Positions 31,402-39,776 of a stretch of 64,000 nt of DNA are shown here, piece after piece. The stretch's first letter is position 1; each line of letters opens with the position of its first letter. Source of the stretch: Aequorivita vladivostokensis (GTDB lineage: Bacteria > Bacteroidota > Bacteroidia > Flavobacteriales > Flavobacteriaceae). The stretch covers positions 62,001 to 126,000 of the forward strand of contig NZ_JSVU01000007.1 in NCBI RefSeq assembly GCF_000952855.1. Direction: 5' to 3'. Position numbers and translations under genes: made by a program. Below the pieces are notes generated by a model. The model was not told where the DNA came from, searched no databases, and saw nothing but the letters and a program-made list of their open reading frames with translations.

Positions 31402-32019
31402 TTATGAAATAATTTGTGAAAAAACAAATTTCATCTCAATCGCAATCTGTTCGCTCCGCGCCGTATATACTTTTTGTTGTTGAGGTGTACCGTCCGAAAT
31501 TTTTGGGTCCTCGTACATTATTGAAATCCGTTTTTCCGAACCAGCCACAAAAGGACAGCCTTCATCTGCCTGGGAACAGGTCATAATTGCGGCAAAACCT
31601 GCTGCGGGGTTAGCCTCGTCATCATATTTTTTTGAAAAAGCAATAATCGGTGACTTTTCCAAAGCGTATTTTATGCTATAAATGGGGTTTTTGTTGTCTC
31701 CTTCTTTCGAAATTTCAAAGCCCGTGTTTTCCAAGGTCTCTACAACCATTGGGTAAACGGCGGTAGCTTCCGTCCCGCCGGAATAGCACGTTATATTTTT
31801 AATTCCGAAGTATTCCGCCACGGTCTGCGCCCAAATCTGCGCCAAATGGCTTCTGCGGGAGTTGTGTGTGCAGATGAAGTTAAGCTGGATTGGCTTGTCT
31901 TCCTTCTTTTTTGAATTTATATAATCAATAAGAGGTTGCAGAACAGTTTTTCTTTCTTCGGAAAGATTTGCTGTAACCAGTTCATCAATAAATTCTTGGA
32001 TTGGTTTCAATAGTTTCAT
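31402..32019 (-). CDS. arsC: Arsenate reductase-like low-molecular-weight protein tyrosine phosphatase
   Basis: A 205-residue protein. The phosphatase loop CTHNSRR (about residues 50-56, C-x5-R type) follows QLNFICTHNSRRSHLAQI. A mobile loop Cys is in ITCYSGGTEATAVYP, and an acid loop is near IMTCSQADEGCPFV. In arsenate reductases of this fold these cysteines relay electrons while As(V) is reduced to As(III) for ACR3. It is about 60 residues longer than the classical ArsC, as in most Bacteroidota versions. Position three bases before the ACR3 gene supports the arsenate role. Confidence 0.88.
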   Translation of the reverse strand: MKLLKPIQEFIDELVTANLSEERKTVLQPLIDYINSKKKEDKPIQLNFICTHNSRRSHLAQIWAQTVAEYFGIKNITCYSGGTEATAVYPMVVETLENTGFEISKEGDNKNPIYSIKYALEKSPIIAFSKKYDDEANPAAGFAAIMTCSQADEGCPFVAGSEKRISIMYEDPKISDGTPQQQKVYTARSEQIAIEMKFVFSQIIS

Positions 32020-32029
32020 TATTTAATTT

Positions 32030-32518
32030 TTATATACCCACTACTTTACTACGGCGTTCCAAAAGCACGTTGTCTTTCCAAACACCATGGAGTTGTCCCA
32101 CTTTTTCTTTGTAACCTACTTCACGAAAGCCGCATTTTATGTGCAATTTATGGCTGGCTACATTGTCACGAAAAATTCCCGATTGCAATGTCCAGATATT
32201 GTTGGCGTCACTAATTTCTATTAAATTCTTCAGAAGAAATGCTCCCGCACCCTTTCCTCTTGCCGTTTCCGCAACATATACGCTCACTTCGGCAACGCCA
32301 CCGTAAACGCAGCGACTGGAAACAGGGGAGAGGGCGGCCCAACCCAAATAGTTGTTATCTTCAACGGCGATTATTCTTCCAAAGTGAAGATGCCCAGCGT
32401 CCCACTTTTCCCAACTGGGGATGGTGGTTTCAAAAGTTGCAGTGCCCGTTTGCAGGCCTTCGCCATAAATTCGGGCGACTTCCGGATAGTTTTCTTCTGA
32501 AATTTCAATCAGATTCAT
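32030..32518 (-). CDS. GNAT acetyltransferase, ArsN/Pat-like
   Basis: A 162-residue GNAT enzyme from the ATG at 32518, one base after the arsM stop; a longer upstream start would overlap arsM. Signature: VAEVSVYVAETARGKGAGAF (acetyl-CoA loop R/Q-x-x-G-x-G/A) and a final WTLQSGIFRDNVASHKLHIK then GFREVGYKEKVG, as in phosphinothricin acetyltransferases. Copies of this subgroup in ars operons are called ArsN and acetylate arsenic-containing amino acid analogues such as arsinothricin. That role is inferred from family and position. Confidence 0.85.
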   Translation of the reverse strand: MNLIEISEENYPEVARIYGEGLQTGTATFETTIPSWEKWDAGHLHFGRIIAVEDNNYLGWAALSPVSSRCVYGGVAEVSVYVAETARGKGAGAFLLKNLIEISDANNIWTLQSGIFRDNVASHKLHIKCGFREVGYKEKVGQLHGVWKDNVLLERRSKVVGI

Positions 32519-32519
32519 A

Positions 32520-33407
32520 CTAGCAACAATTACCGTCTGGGGAGCAGCAGGGCTCATCATTTATTTCAGTCAATTGTCTTTTCGGTTTTTCAGGCTTTGT
32601 TCCCGGTTTTTCAGCATAGACTGTAACACTGAAAATACCCGTTCCTGCATTGTTGAAGGTTTTCACTTCTTCCTCGGAAAGATACTTTTCAAGAATATCA
32701 TTCGGGATTACGATCGGTTTTTCCTTTTGAATTTGAATATTCTGAAACCCCGCATCTTCTATAAATTGTAAGTATTCCGTTTTTTGGATTGCTCCCGCCA
32801 CGCATCCCGCATACATTTCGGCGTCTTCCTTAAGGGCATCTGGAAGGTTTCCGATCAAAACGATATCGGAAATACTAAAATGGCCGCCCGGTTTTAAAAC
32901 CCTGAAAATCTCGCCGATTACCTTTTGTTTGTTCGGTACCAAGTTTAAAACACAATTGCTCACTATTACGTCCGCAACGTTGTTACTTACTGGCATCGCA
33001 TCTATATCTCCTTCGCGGAATTCTACATTATTAAAGCCCAATTTCTCCGCGTTTGCACGGGCCTTTTCTATCATTATCGGCGTAAAATCGATCCCGATAA
33101 CTTTGCCTTCGGCCCCCGTTTCGTGTCTTGCCACGAAGCAATCGTTACCCGCGCCGGAGCCCAAATCGATTACGGTGTCGCCTTTTTTGATTTTTGCGAA
33201 TTGCGTAGGAAGCCCACAGCCCAACCCTAAATCTGCATCCTCTACATAACCGCCCGTTTCTGAGTAGTCATCCATCATTATATTATAAACCTTATTTGAA
33301 GGCGTTGTTGCACCGCAGCAGGAAGCAGCATTTTCAGCTTTGCCCTGTTCGGCTATTTTGGCGTATCGGTCTTTTACGATGTCTTTTAATTGTTGCTCGT
33401 TTTTCAT
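32520..33407 (-). CDS. arsM: As(III) S-adenosylmethionine methyltransferase
   Basis: A 295-residue methyltransferase. SAM-binding motif VIDLGSGAGNDCFVA (about 80-94). Cysteines known to hold arsenic are present: CC in AASCCGATT (29-30), LGLGCGLP, VSNCVLNLVP and AGCVAGAIQ. A Cys-rich tail (EPCCSPDGNCC) ends the protein. It methylates arsenite to volatile or exported methylarsenicals. It is the second gene after arsR and precedes the ArsN-like enzyme by one base. Complete by length and motifs. Confidence 0.95.
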   Translation of the reverse strand: MKNEQQLKDIVKDRYAKIAEQGKAENAASCCGATTPSNKVYNIMMDDYSETGGYVEDADLGLGCGLPTQFAKIKKGDTVIDLGSGAGNDCFVARHETGAEGKVIGIDFTPIMIEKARANAEKLGFNNVEFREGDIDAMPVSNNVADVIVSNCVLNLVPNKQKVIGEIFRVLKPGGHFSISDIVLIGNLPDALKEDAEMYAGCVAGAIQKTEYLQFIEDAGFQNIQIQKEKPIVIPNDILEKYLSEEEVKTFNNAGTGIFSVTVYAEKPGTKPEKPKRQLTEINDEPCCSPDGNCC

Positions 33408-33447
33408 TTTTTTGAAATTTTTGGTTTGTGTTTCAGTTTAAACTTTT

Positions 33448-33777
33448 TTAGCAACAGCTTTCTTTGGAAATATCCTGATCTAAAAACTGCATCATTACTT
33501 TCTTCATTTTGGTCCAATTTCCTGTATCTATGCAATAACAAATGCTAGTGCCTTCAATACTTCCTTTAATCAGGCCGAGGTTTTTTAGTTCCTTTAAATG
33601 TTGTGAAATTGTAGGTTGCGCCAAACCGATTTCTTCCACCAAATCGCCACAGATACAAGCGTTTATTTTGAAAAGATGCTGAAGAATGGCCACGCGCGCC
33701 GGGTGCCCAAAAGCTTTGGCAAAAGTTGCAATTTCATTTTGTTGCTCGGTAAATATTTCAGTTTTTGTGATTCCCAT
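33448..33777 (-). CDS. arsR: ArsR-type metalloregulator
   Basis: A 109-residue SmtB/ArsR regulator. FGHPARVAILQHLFKINACI leads into the metal site CICGDLVEEIGLAQPTISQH, where CxC lies in the DNA-binding helix region as in classic ArsR. A C-terminal CC pair (ISKESCC) gives extra thiols. It represses the operon and lets go on binding As(III). It is the first gene, 40 bp before arsM; the promoter should lie in the 75 bp upstream (33778-33853), which is AT-rich without a clear palindrome. Confidence 0.93.
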   Translation of the reverse strand: MGITKTEIFTEQQNEIATFAKAFGHPARVAILQHLFKINACICGDLVEEIGLAQPTISQHLKELKNLGLIKGSIEGTSICYCIDTGNWTKMKKVMMQFLDQDISKESCC

Positions 33778-33853
33778 AATTGCTTTATAAGGTCATTGCA
33801 ATATTACGATTAAAGAATAAAAGCACAAAGAAATTTTTTATAAAAATGAAATT

Positions 33854-35149
33854 TTATGAATCCTTATTTGAAATTTTCCTTTTGTAAATCCACTCCATAA
33901 CAAAGCAAATACAGATGATTCCCAACGAAATGGACACACCCAATAAGTTTGAGGTAGATTGCTGGATTATCAGGACTATAAAGGCAACGGCTGAAAGTAT
34001 GGCGCCCATCAAACTGATGGTTTTGCTCGCATGTATCTTTTTGGCCTTTTTAAAACTTACATAATTTACCACGGCAAATATTAGCAGAAAGCCGGCACTG
34101 CCCGAAGTGGATATGCTCTCAAGGTTTAAAAAATTGGCGGTAAGCAGGGTGAGCACCACGGTAATTAATAGGCCAATGGGCTTGTTCCAAAACTGATCGG
34201 TAAAGGCGTGGGGCAGTTCGTCATCCTCGGCAAGTTCATAGCTTACCCGGCTCCCGCCATACAGGCTTGCGTTTATTGCAGAAAAGGTTGAAATAAGTGC
34301 GGCAATAGTCATTACGGTAAAACCAATCTGCCCGATCATCGGTTTGGAGGCCGCGGCCAAAACGTAATCCTTGGCGGTTGCAATCTTATCAAAACTCAAG
34401 GAACCGACGGTTACCATGGCAATAAGTATATATAGCAAAACCACAAACCCAACCGATATAAAATAGGCGCGCGCAACATTTTTTTCTGGGTTTTTTAGGT
34501 CGGGGACGGCATTGGCAATAAGCTCAAAACCTTCATAGGCCACAAAAATCACCATCCCGCCCGTAAGCAGTTGCAACGGACTTTCCCAATTGGCGGGGTT
34601 TAGTTGGTCAATATTGGCGCTGCCAAAGAGGCCGTAGATTCCAATCCCCGTAAAAGCCAATAAAATAAAGAGTTTTACGAAAACCGCAAGGCTTTCAATT
34701 TCGCCCACCACTTTTAGACTATAGTAGTTTATCAGCGTTGCCAACAATACAACCCCCGATACGAAAATATGTGTGTCCATCGCTTTTGAACCGGTAATGG
34801 AAACAAGGTTGGGCGCATACGAGCCAAAGGCGCTGGCATAAAGCGAAAGCATAATAATATAGCTCACCCAGAGCACGTTATTGATTCCCCCGCTAAAAAT
34901 ACCCCGACCAAAACCTTCGTTTACAAATTTAACCGTACCGCCACGGTCGGGAAAGGCAAGCGACAGCTTTGAGTAGCTGTATGCGGTAAAAAGGGCAATA
35001 ATACCTGCCATTAAAAATGCCACGGGAGTACCGCCTTTGGAGAGCGAGACCGCAAGCCCCAAAACTGCAAAAATTCCTCCGCCCACCATCCCGCCGATAC
35101 CGATGGCAACGGCGTCTTTCAGTTTTATGGAGTCTTTGGAATTCTTCAT
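33854..35149 (-). CDS. APC-family amino acid permease
   Basis: A 431-residue protein with about twelve membrane helices. The first helix carries AVAIGIGGMVGGGIFAVLG, the glycine-rich substrate-binding break of APC transporters (unwound helix 1). FVAYEGFELIANAVPDLKNP is the matching helix 6. It imports or exchanges amino acids or similar compounds; substrate not readable. It starts five bases after the stop of the unknown gene at 35155, so the two are probably one transcript. Not part of the ars operon, which starts 75 bp downstream on the same strand. Confidence 0.9.
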   Translation of the reverse strand: MKNSKDSIKLKDAVAIGIGGMVGGGIFAVLGLAVSLSKGGTPVAFLMAGIIALFTAYSYSKLSLAFPDRGGTVKFVNEGFGRGIFSGGINNVLWVSYIIMLSLYASAFGSYAPNLVSITGSKAMDTHIFVSGVVLLATLINYYSLKVVGEIESLAVFVKLFILLAFTGIGIYGLFGSANIDQLNPANWESPLQLLTGGMVIFVAYEGFELIANAVPDLKNPEKNVARAYFISVGFVVLLYILIAMVTVGSLSFDKIATAKDYVLAAASKPMIGQIGFTVMTIAALISTFSAINASLYGGSRVSYELAEDDELPHAFTDQFWNKPIGLLITVVLTLLTANFLNLESISTSGSAGFLLIFAVVNYVSFKKAKKIHASKTISLMGAILSAVAFIVLIIQQSTSNLLGVSISLGIICICFVMEWIYKRKISNKDS

Positions 35150-35154
35150 TTTTC

Positions 35155-35718
35155 CTATAAATCAAACAGATTTTCAAAAATGTTGAAATGATGTTTATCG
35201 GTATCTAATGAAATTAACAGGATATTGTTTTTTAAAGTTATTGATTTTAACTCTTCTGAAAGAAAAAGTGGCTCCAATTTTATATAAAGATTTTTGATAA
35301 GTGCTTCATTGGAATTTGCACCCGTAACAACATATTTTTTTGAAAAGGGATATCCATTAAAATTCGGACTGAAAAATTTCTTTAAAAAACCAATATCGCG
35401 CTTTCGGACAATTGAAAAAATTGAATTGCTTGATGCAGCCCACGGAGCCGACCATTCAGCTAAAGTTAACAGGCTTTGTTTTTTTGCGGAAAGTATGAGG
35501 TTGCCTGTTGAGGTGTATGTGGCTTTTTTATACCTCAATCGCCACGGTTTTGGATGGGATATTCTTCCCTCAACTAAATAAGACCAAGCATTGTATGTTC
35601 CTTTTACCTCTCCATTTTTATGGGCTATAAATTCTTCAAATGCTTTACAGAAATCCTTGTTCACTTTATAAAAAGGAGAGGAGAGCTCGCCGGTAGCCGC
35701 ATTGGATTTTATCTTCAA
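35155..35718 (-). CDS. Conserved protein of unknown function
   Basis: A 187-residue soluble protein (MKIKSNAATGELSSPFYKVN) with Lys-rich and aromatic stretches: GTYNAWSYLVEGRISHPK, FLKKFFSPNFNGYPFSKKYV. No signal peptide or membrane helix. I do not recognise a family. It lies between the GNAT gene (6 bp) and the APC permease (5 bp), all on the minus strand, so the three form an operon. A cytoplasmic or membrane-peripheral role is all that can be said. Confidence 0.65.
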   Translation of the reverse strand: MKIKSNAATGELSSPFYKVNKDFCKAFEEFIAHKNGEVKGTYNAWSYLVEGRISHPKPWRLRYKKATYTSTGNLILSAKKQSLLTLAEWSAPWAASSNSIFSIVRKRDIGFLKKFFSPNFNGYPFSKKYVVTGANSNEALIKNLYIKLEPLFLSEELKSITLKNNILLISLDTDKHHFNIFENLFDL

Positions 35719-35724
35719 TTTCCT

Positions 35725-36177
35725 CTATTTTAAAAGTTTCGCAAAACAAACACTGTTCTCCACCCCGGCATATTGGCCATAATTATCAGTAAATCTATAG
35801 CCACTTTTTTTATATAGCGAAATGGCCTCCGGCTGTTTTATTCCGGTTTCCAAAATACATTTGTCATTGCCCAATTCCTTTGCCCAGATTTCCAGTTCTC
35901 TTAAAATTTCCCCCGCAATTCCTTTTCCGCGTTCTTCAAGGGGAACAAACATTCGCTTTACTTCCATAGTTTCTGTTTCAAACTGCTTGATGGCACCGCA
36001 ACCCACTGCACGATTGGCTTCATTATAGGCCACAACAGTGTGTTTTATAGCGTCCAATTTATTGAATTGATCATAAAACGCATGGTCCTCCCCGTCGCGA
36101 ATGGCAAGATCTGCGTCCAGCTGTTTTACCAATTCAACAAAATCTGGGTTGTTGGAATCTGTGCGTAAAAGCTTCAT
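35725..36177 (-). CDS. GNAT-family acetyltransferase
   Basis: A 150-residue GNAT protein. MEVKRMFVPLEERGKGIAGE holds the acetyl-CoA loop (R-G-K-G-I-A), and ILETGIKQPEAISLYKKSGY is the usual last helix and strand. Close to ElaA/YafP-like enzymes of Bacteroidota. Substrate unknown. First gene of the short operon with the unknown 187-residue protein and the APC permease. Confidence 0.88.
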   Translation of the reverse strand: MKLLRTDSNNPDFVELVKQLDADLAIRDGEDHAFYDQFNKLDAIKHTVVAYNEANRAVGCGAIKQFETETMEVKRMFVPLEERGKGIAGEILRELEIWAKELGNDKCILETGIKQPEAISLYKKSGYRFTDNYGQYAGVENSVCFAKLLK

Positions 36178-36281
36178 CTACTTTGGATATTGGCAAAGTG
36201 AAGATAAAAAAACGCGCTGAATTTTCATTGTGAAAATCCAACACGTTCATTTTCCAACCAACATTTAGGAACAGTAGGTTG

Positions 36282-38024
36282 CTATTTAATTATGATTTTT
36301 TCTGAAGTAATGCCGGCGTTATTGATGATTTTCAGAATATATTCCCCCGCGCTCAATTGGCTCACGTCCATCGCAAAAGACAACTCTGAAACCTTGCTTT
36401 CTTCCTTTAATTTACGGGAATTCAAGTCGAAAATTTCCACCTTTGAAGCGAGTCCATTTGTAGGAAAATTGATCATCAAAACATCCTTCGCCGGAATGGG
36501 GTAAATTATATAATCGTGCTTTGCGTTAGCTGTCACTCCCAACTGAATGCCATTGCCTTCCACGACCAAATAGGTGTTATTTTCTTCAATATCGGTAAAA
36601 GTTTCCACCGTGCCCGAAGGCCATTCAACCCTAATTTCAGACACATTTGTAGCGTTGCCCAATCCAAAATGGTTGGTGAAACTGTTTTGGCTGCAATAGC
36701 CACTGGCGGCTTCAATTTGTCGGATTTGCCATACTTCGTTTCCGTTAATGTTCGCCCGAACCCGCACTTTGGCGCCCACCGCAGAACCGTTGGACGGATC
36801 GCCAACACAACGAATCTTTATCCAATTGTTTCCACTGCCAGTGTTTTTGAAAAGTGAATTGGCCTGGTTTTCATTTAAGGTATTCGCCAATATAACGTCC
36901 AGCCACCCGTCGTTGTTATAATCGCCGAAAGCGCAGCCAAACGTATTGCCCTGATGGTTTGCCAGCGCACTGCCAGTGTCTTTGGTAAAAACACCGTTCC
37001 CGTCATTTATAAAGAGTGAATTTGTAATTTGGCCCGGAAAATAGGCGTTGCAAACCAATAGATCCAAATCGCCATCGTTATCAACATCGGCAAAGGCGGA
37101 ACCAAATGAACTTCCAATTTCCAGCGCAATGGCAGAACTTGTCTGTTCTACAAAAGTTCCATTTTCATTGAGGAAAAGTTGGTTGCTTTGTCCGTCCCAA
37201 TTTGCCACAAAAAGATCGAAATCGCCGTCGTTGTCCACATCGGCCCACGAGCTGCCGGCGGAATTCTTTCCGTTTTGGGTGATGGCCAGATTGGTGATTT
37301 GCGTGAAATTATCAGGTTCATCATTTCTGAAAAGGGAATTGTTGGCATCGTTTTCATTTGCAATAAACAAATCGCTGTCGCCATCGCCGTCGTAATCTAT
37401 CCAATTTATGGAGCGCGAAGCAAGCGTTTCACTGGTAATTGACAGGCCGGACACCGCTTCAAAAGAACCATTGCCCTGATTTTCAAAATAGAGATTTCGG
37501 GTGGAAACCACGCTATTTGTAATATAGGAATCCAAATACTGATCGTTGTTGAGGTCTATCCAATTTGCCATTTCAGAATAGGTCAGCGGAATTCCAATGG
37601 CGTTATCGGGTTCGTATGTAAAAGTGCCGTTGCCATTATTTCGGTAAAAATAATTTTTCTTCCCCGTACCATTTCTGCCGTAAGTGACCACCACGGCATC
37701 TAAATCGCCATCGTTGTCAACATCGGCAAAGCTGGCACCGTCTGAGCGGTCGTTGTCCGAAACAATATCGTCTGCAATTACGGTGGTAAAACTGCCATCG
37801 CCATTGTTTAAATAGAGCATATTGTTTTGCCCCGCGGCTGGTCCGTTGGTGAAAAATATATCATCCCATCCATCGCCGTTCACATCAATAAAATTGGCAC
37901 TTCGCGAGGCCGAAGGCGTGGTGGTAATATCTTCAAAAGTGGTTTCCTCAAAGGATTGTGCCCTTGTTTTTTCGGCGAAAAATAAAGAGAAGCAAAGGCT
38001 GAAAAGTAGTAATGGTTTCGTCAT
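36282..38024 (-). CDS. T9SS-sorted FG-GAP/VCBS and ASPIC/UnbV protein
   Basis: A 580-residue exported protein. After a signal peptide (MTKPLLLFSLCFSLFFAEK), about seven FG-GAP/VCBS blades repeat FVDVNGDGWDDIFF-like motifs with Asp-rich calcium loops (DVDNDGDLDAVV, DYDGDGDSDLFI, DYNNDGWLDVIL). Near 430-490 an ASPIC/UnbV domain ends VSEIRVEWPSGTVETFTD. The C-terminus (IYPIPAKDVLMINFPTNG to EKIIIK) is a type IX sorting domain. It is probably surface-bound or released and binds a ligand through its propeller; the ligand is unknown. Single gene. Confidence 0.92.
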   Translation of the reverse strand: MTKPLLLFSLCFSLFFAEKTRAQSFEETTFEDITTTPSASRSANFIDVNGDGWDDIFFTNGPAAGQNNMLYLNNGDGSFTTVIADDIVSDNDRSDGASFADVDNDGDLDAVVVTYGRNGTGKKNYFYRNNGNGTFTYEPDNAIGIPLTYSEMANWIDLNNDQYLDSYITNSVVSTRNLYFENQGNGSFEAVSGLSITSETLASRSINWIDYDGDGDSDLFIANENDANNSLFRNDEPDNFTQITNLAITQNGKNSAGSSWADVDNDGDFDLFVANWDGQSNQLFLNENGTFVEQTSSAIALEIGSSFGSAFADVDNDGDLDLLVCNAYFPGQITNSLFINDGNGVFTKDTGSALANHQGNTFGCAFGDYNNDGWLDVILANTLNENQANSLFKNTGSGNNWIKIRCVGDPSNGSAVGAKVRVRANINGNEVWQIRQIEAASGYCSQNSFTNHFGLGNATNVSEIRVEWPSGTVETFTDIEENNTYLVVEGNGIQLGVTANAKHDYIIYPIPAKDVLMINFPTNGLASKVEIFDLNSRKLKEESKVSELSFAMDVSQLSAGEYILKIINNAGITSEKIIIK

Positions 38025-38173
38025 AATAGATTCGAATTATAGCTTAAATTTTGGTTGTGAAAGCTGTATGAGGAAGTGAAATTAAGTCGAAACGGTTTGG
38101 AGATATTCGATTATGCGGTGAATGACCAATTATTGTTTTGAAAGGCCAGTAAACTGTTTTAAATGATCAATTT

Positions 38174-38203
38174 CCCTCCACATCGCATCGTGGCAGTGGA
38201 GGG
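38174..38203. terminator. Hairpin after nhaA
   Basis: CCCTCCAC and GTGGAGGG form an 8-bp perfect stem around a 14-base loop, 48 bp beyond the nhaA stop on the minus strand. No U-run follows on that strand, so it is a hairpin of unproven terminator strength. The rest of 38025-38250 shows nothing. Confidence 0.4.
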
Positions 38204-38250
38204 CGCGGGGAAGACAGGGCTTCCCTAAAATAATTTAAATAATGATTTTG

Positions 38251-39573
38251 TTAAGCTTTCGGAGCAGGGCCGAACTTTCCTTTTACTGAATTGAAACGAA
38301 GGATTCCATACCCAAGAATGGCAGAAATAAACGAGCCTATCAAGATTCCTATTTTAGCGGAATCTATATATTCCGGGCTACTGTTAAAGGCAAGACCGGC
38401 AATAAATATGGCCATGGTAAACCCAATTCCCGCCAAAAATGAAACTCCGACTATCTGTCTGTTTGTAATATCTGAAGGCACATCAATTAGCTTTAACTTC
38501 CGCGCCGCAAAGATAACGGTTGAAATCCCGATGCTTTTCCCCAAAATCAAACAGATCATAATGTTCACGACCAAGGCCGTTTCCAGCCCACCTTCACCAT
38601 TGATAGCTACTCCAGCATTGGCAAGTGCAAAAATAGGAATCACCAAATATGCCACCCAGTTGTGCAGTTTGTGTTCCAAATGCTGCAAGGGAGATCGATA
38701 CTTATCAGACCAGTCCTCCAAATCGTCGATCAGTTCGAGCTGTTCGCCAGAAAGAACGGGTTTTTGCAGAATGGTGCTTTCCTTTATGTTTTTTACAATA
38801 CTGTCCAATTGGTCGGTAAATTCATCGGTGCTTATTTTCTGACGAACCGGAACCGCAAATGCCATTAGGATTCCCGCCAGGGTGGGGTGTAGACCCGCTT
38901 TTAAAAACAACAACCACACGATAAATCCGGCAATAATGGTTACAAATTCGGAATACAGACCTCTGTAGCTCAAAACATAGATAAAGACCAAAATGCCCAA
39001 GGCGCCGCCCAACATGAGTAAATTTAAGTCACCACTGTAAAAAATGGCAATTACCAGCACCGCCCCAAGATCGTCCACAATCGCAAAGGCGGTAAGGAAG
39101 ATTTTTAAACTGGTGGGAACCCTGTTTCCGAGTACTTTCAATACAGCCAGGGCAAAGGCAATGTCAGTAGCCATGGGTATTCCCCAACCTTTTAGAGTGT
39201 CCGGATTTTGGTTGAGGACCAAATATAGAATCACGGGCAGGGCAATGCCGCCCAAAGCTCCAAATAGTGGAAACATTACCTTTTTGGTGGAATTTAATTC
39301 TCCGATTAAAAATTCGCGTTTTATTTCCAGCCCGATTAAGAAAAAGAAAATAGACATCAATCCGTCATTTACCCAAAGTATCAATGGTTTTACGAGTTCA
39401 AAGCTGTCCGTAACAATACCGATTTCATATTGCCAAAAAGATTGATAGCTCTCCGAAAAGGCCGAATTGGCCCAGACCAGTGCAATGATAGTGGTTGCCA
39501 AAAGCAATATCCCGGTAGAGCTCTGAAGGTTGACGAATTTCTGAAAAGGTGAGAGTATTTTTTCTTTTATCAT
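38251..39573 (-). CDS. nhaA: Na+/H+ antiporter NhaA
   Basis: A 440-residue protein from the ATG at 39573 (MIKEKILSPFQKFVN); an upstream ATG at 39594 adds seven residues. About eleven membrane helices. Key parts: the early MSIFFFLIGLEIKREFLIGE, the paired Asp in FLTAFAIVDDLGAVLVIAIF (ion site) and PTLAGILMAFAVPVR. It exchanges sodium for protons across the inner membrane, apt for a marine-type organism. A longer cytoplasmic loop (residues about 255-310) than in E. coli. Single gene. Confidence 0.94.
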   Translation of the reverse strand: MIKEKILSPFQKFVNLQSSTGILLLATTIIALVWANSAFSESYQSFWQYEIGIVTDSFELVKPLILWVNDGLMSIFFFLIGLEIKREFLIGELNSTKKVMFPLFGALGGIALPVILYLVLNQNPDTLKGWGIPMATDIAFALAVLKVLGNRVPTSLKIFLTAFAIVDDLGAVLVIAIFYSGDLNLLMLGGALGILVFIYVLSYRGLYSEFVTIIAGFIVWLLFLKAGLHPTLAGILMAFAVPVRQKISTDEFTDQLDSIVKNIKESTILQKPVLSGEQLELIDDLEDWSDKYRSPLQHLEHKLHNWVAYLVIPIFALANAGVAINGEGGLETALVVNIMICLILGKSIGISTVIFAARKLKLIDVPSDITNRQIVGVSFLAGIGFTMAIFIAGLAFNSSPEYIDSAKIGILIGSFISAILGYGILRFNSVKGKFGPAPKA

Positions 39574-39702
39574 AAGTTTTCTGCGAGTTGGCAATATACA
39601 AAAGCCGTATAAATATTTTTTGTTGTTTATTTTTTAAAATTTCATTTAAAAAAAATGGAAACAGCAAATCTACAGAAAACTATATGACGAATTGCAGGGT
39701 AC

Positions 39703-39733
39703 CGAATACTGAATACTGCAACTGAATACTGCC
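39703..39733. repeat. CTGAATACTG tandem repeat before ffh
   Basis: GAATACTG is repeated three times with small changes just upstream of the ffh promoter. Another of the short intergenic tandem repeats of this window. Confidence 0.5.
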
Positions 39734-39744
39734 AACTTTTTTTT

Positions 39745-39752
39745 ACCTTTGC
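39745..39752 (+). promoter_or_regulatory. -7 element TACCTTTG of ffh
   Basis: TACCTTTG is a full match to TAnnTTTG and is preceded by a T-run. It leaves a leader of about 20 bases before the ATG at 39777. Confidence 0.6.
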
Positions 39753-39776
39753 AACTCTCAAAAAGAAAGCAAGAAT

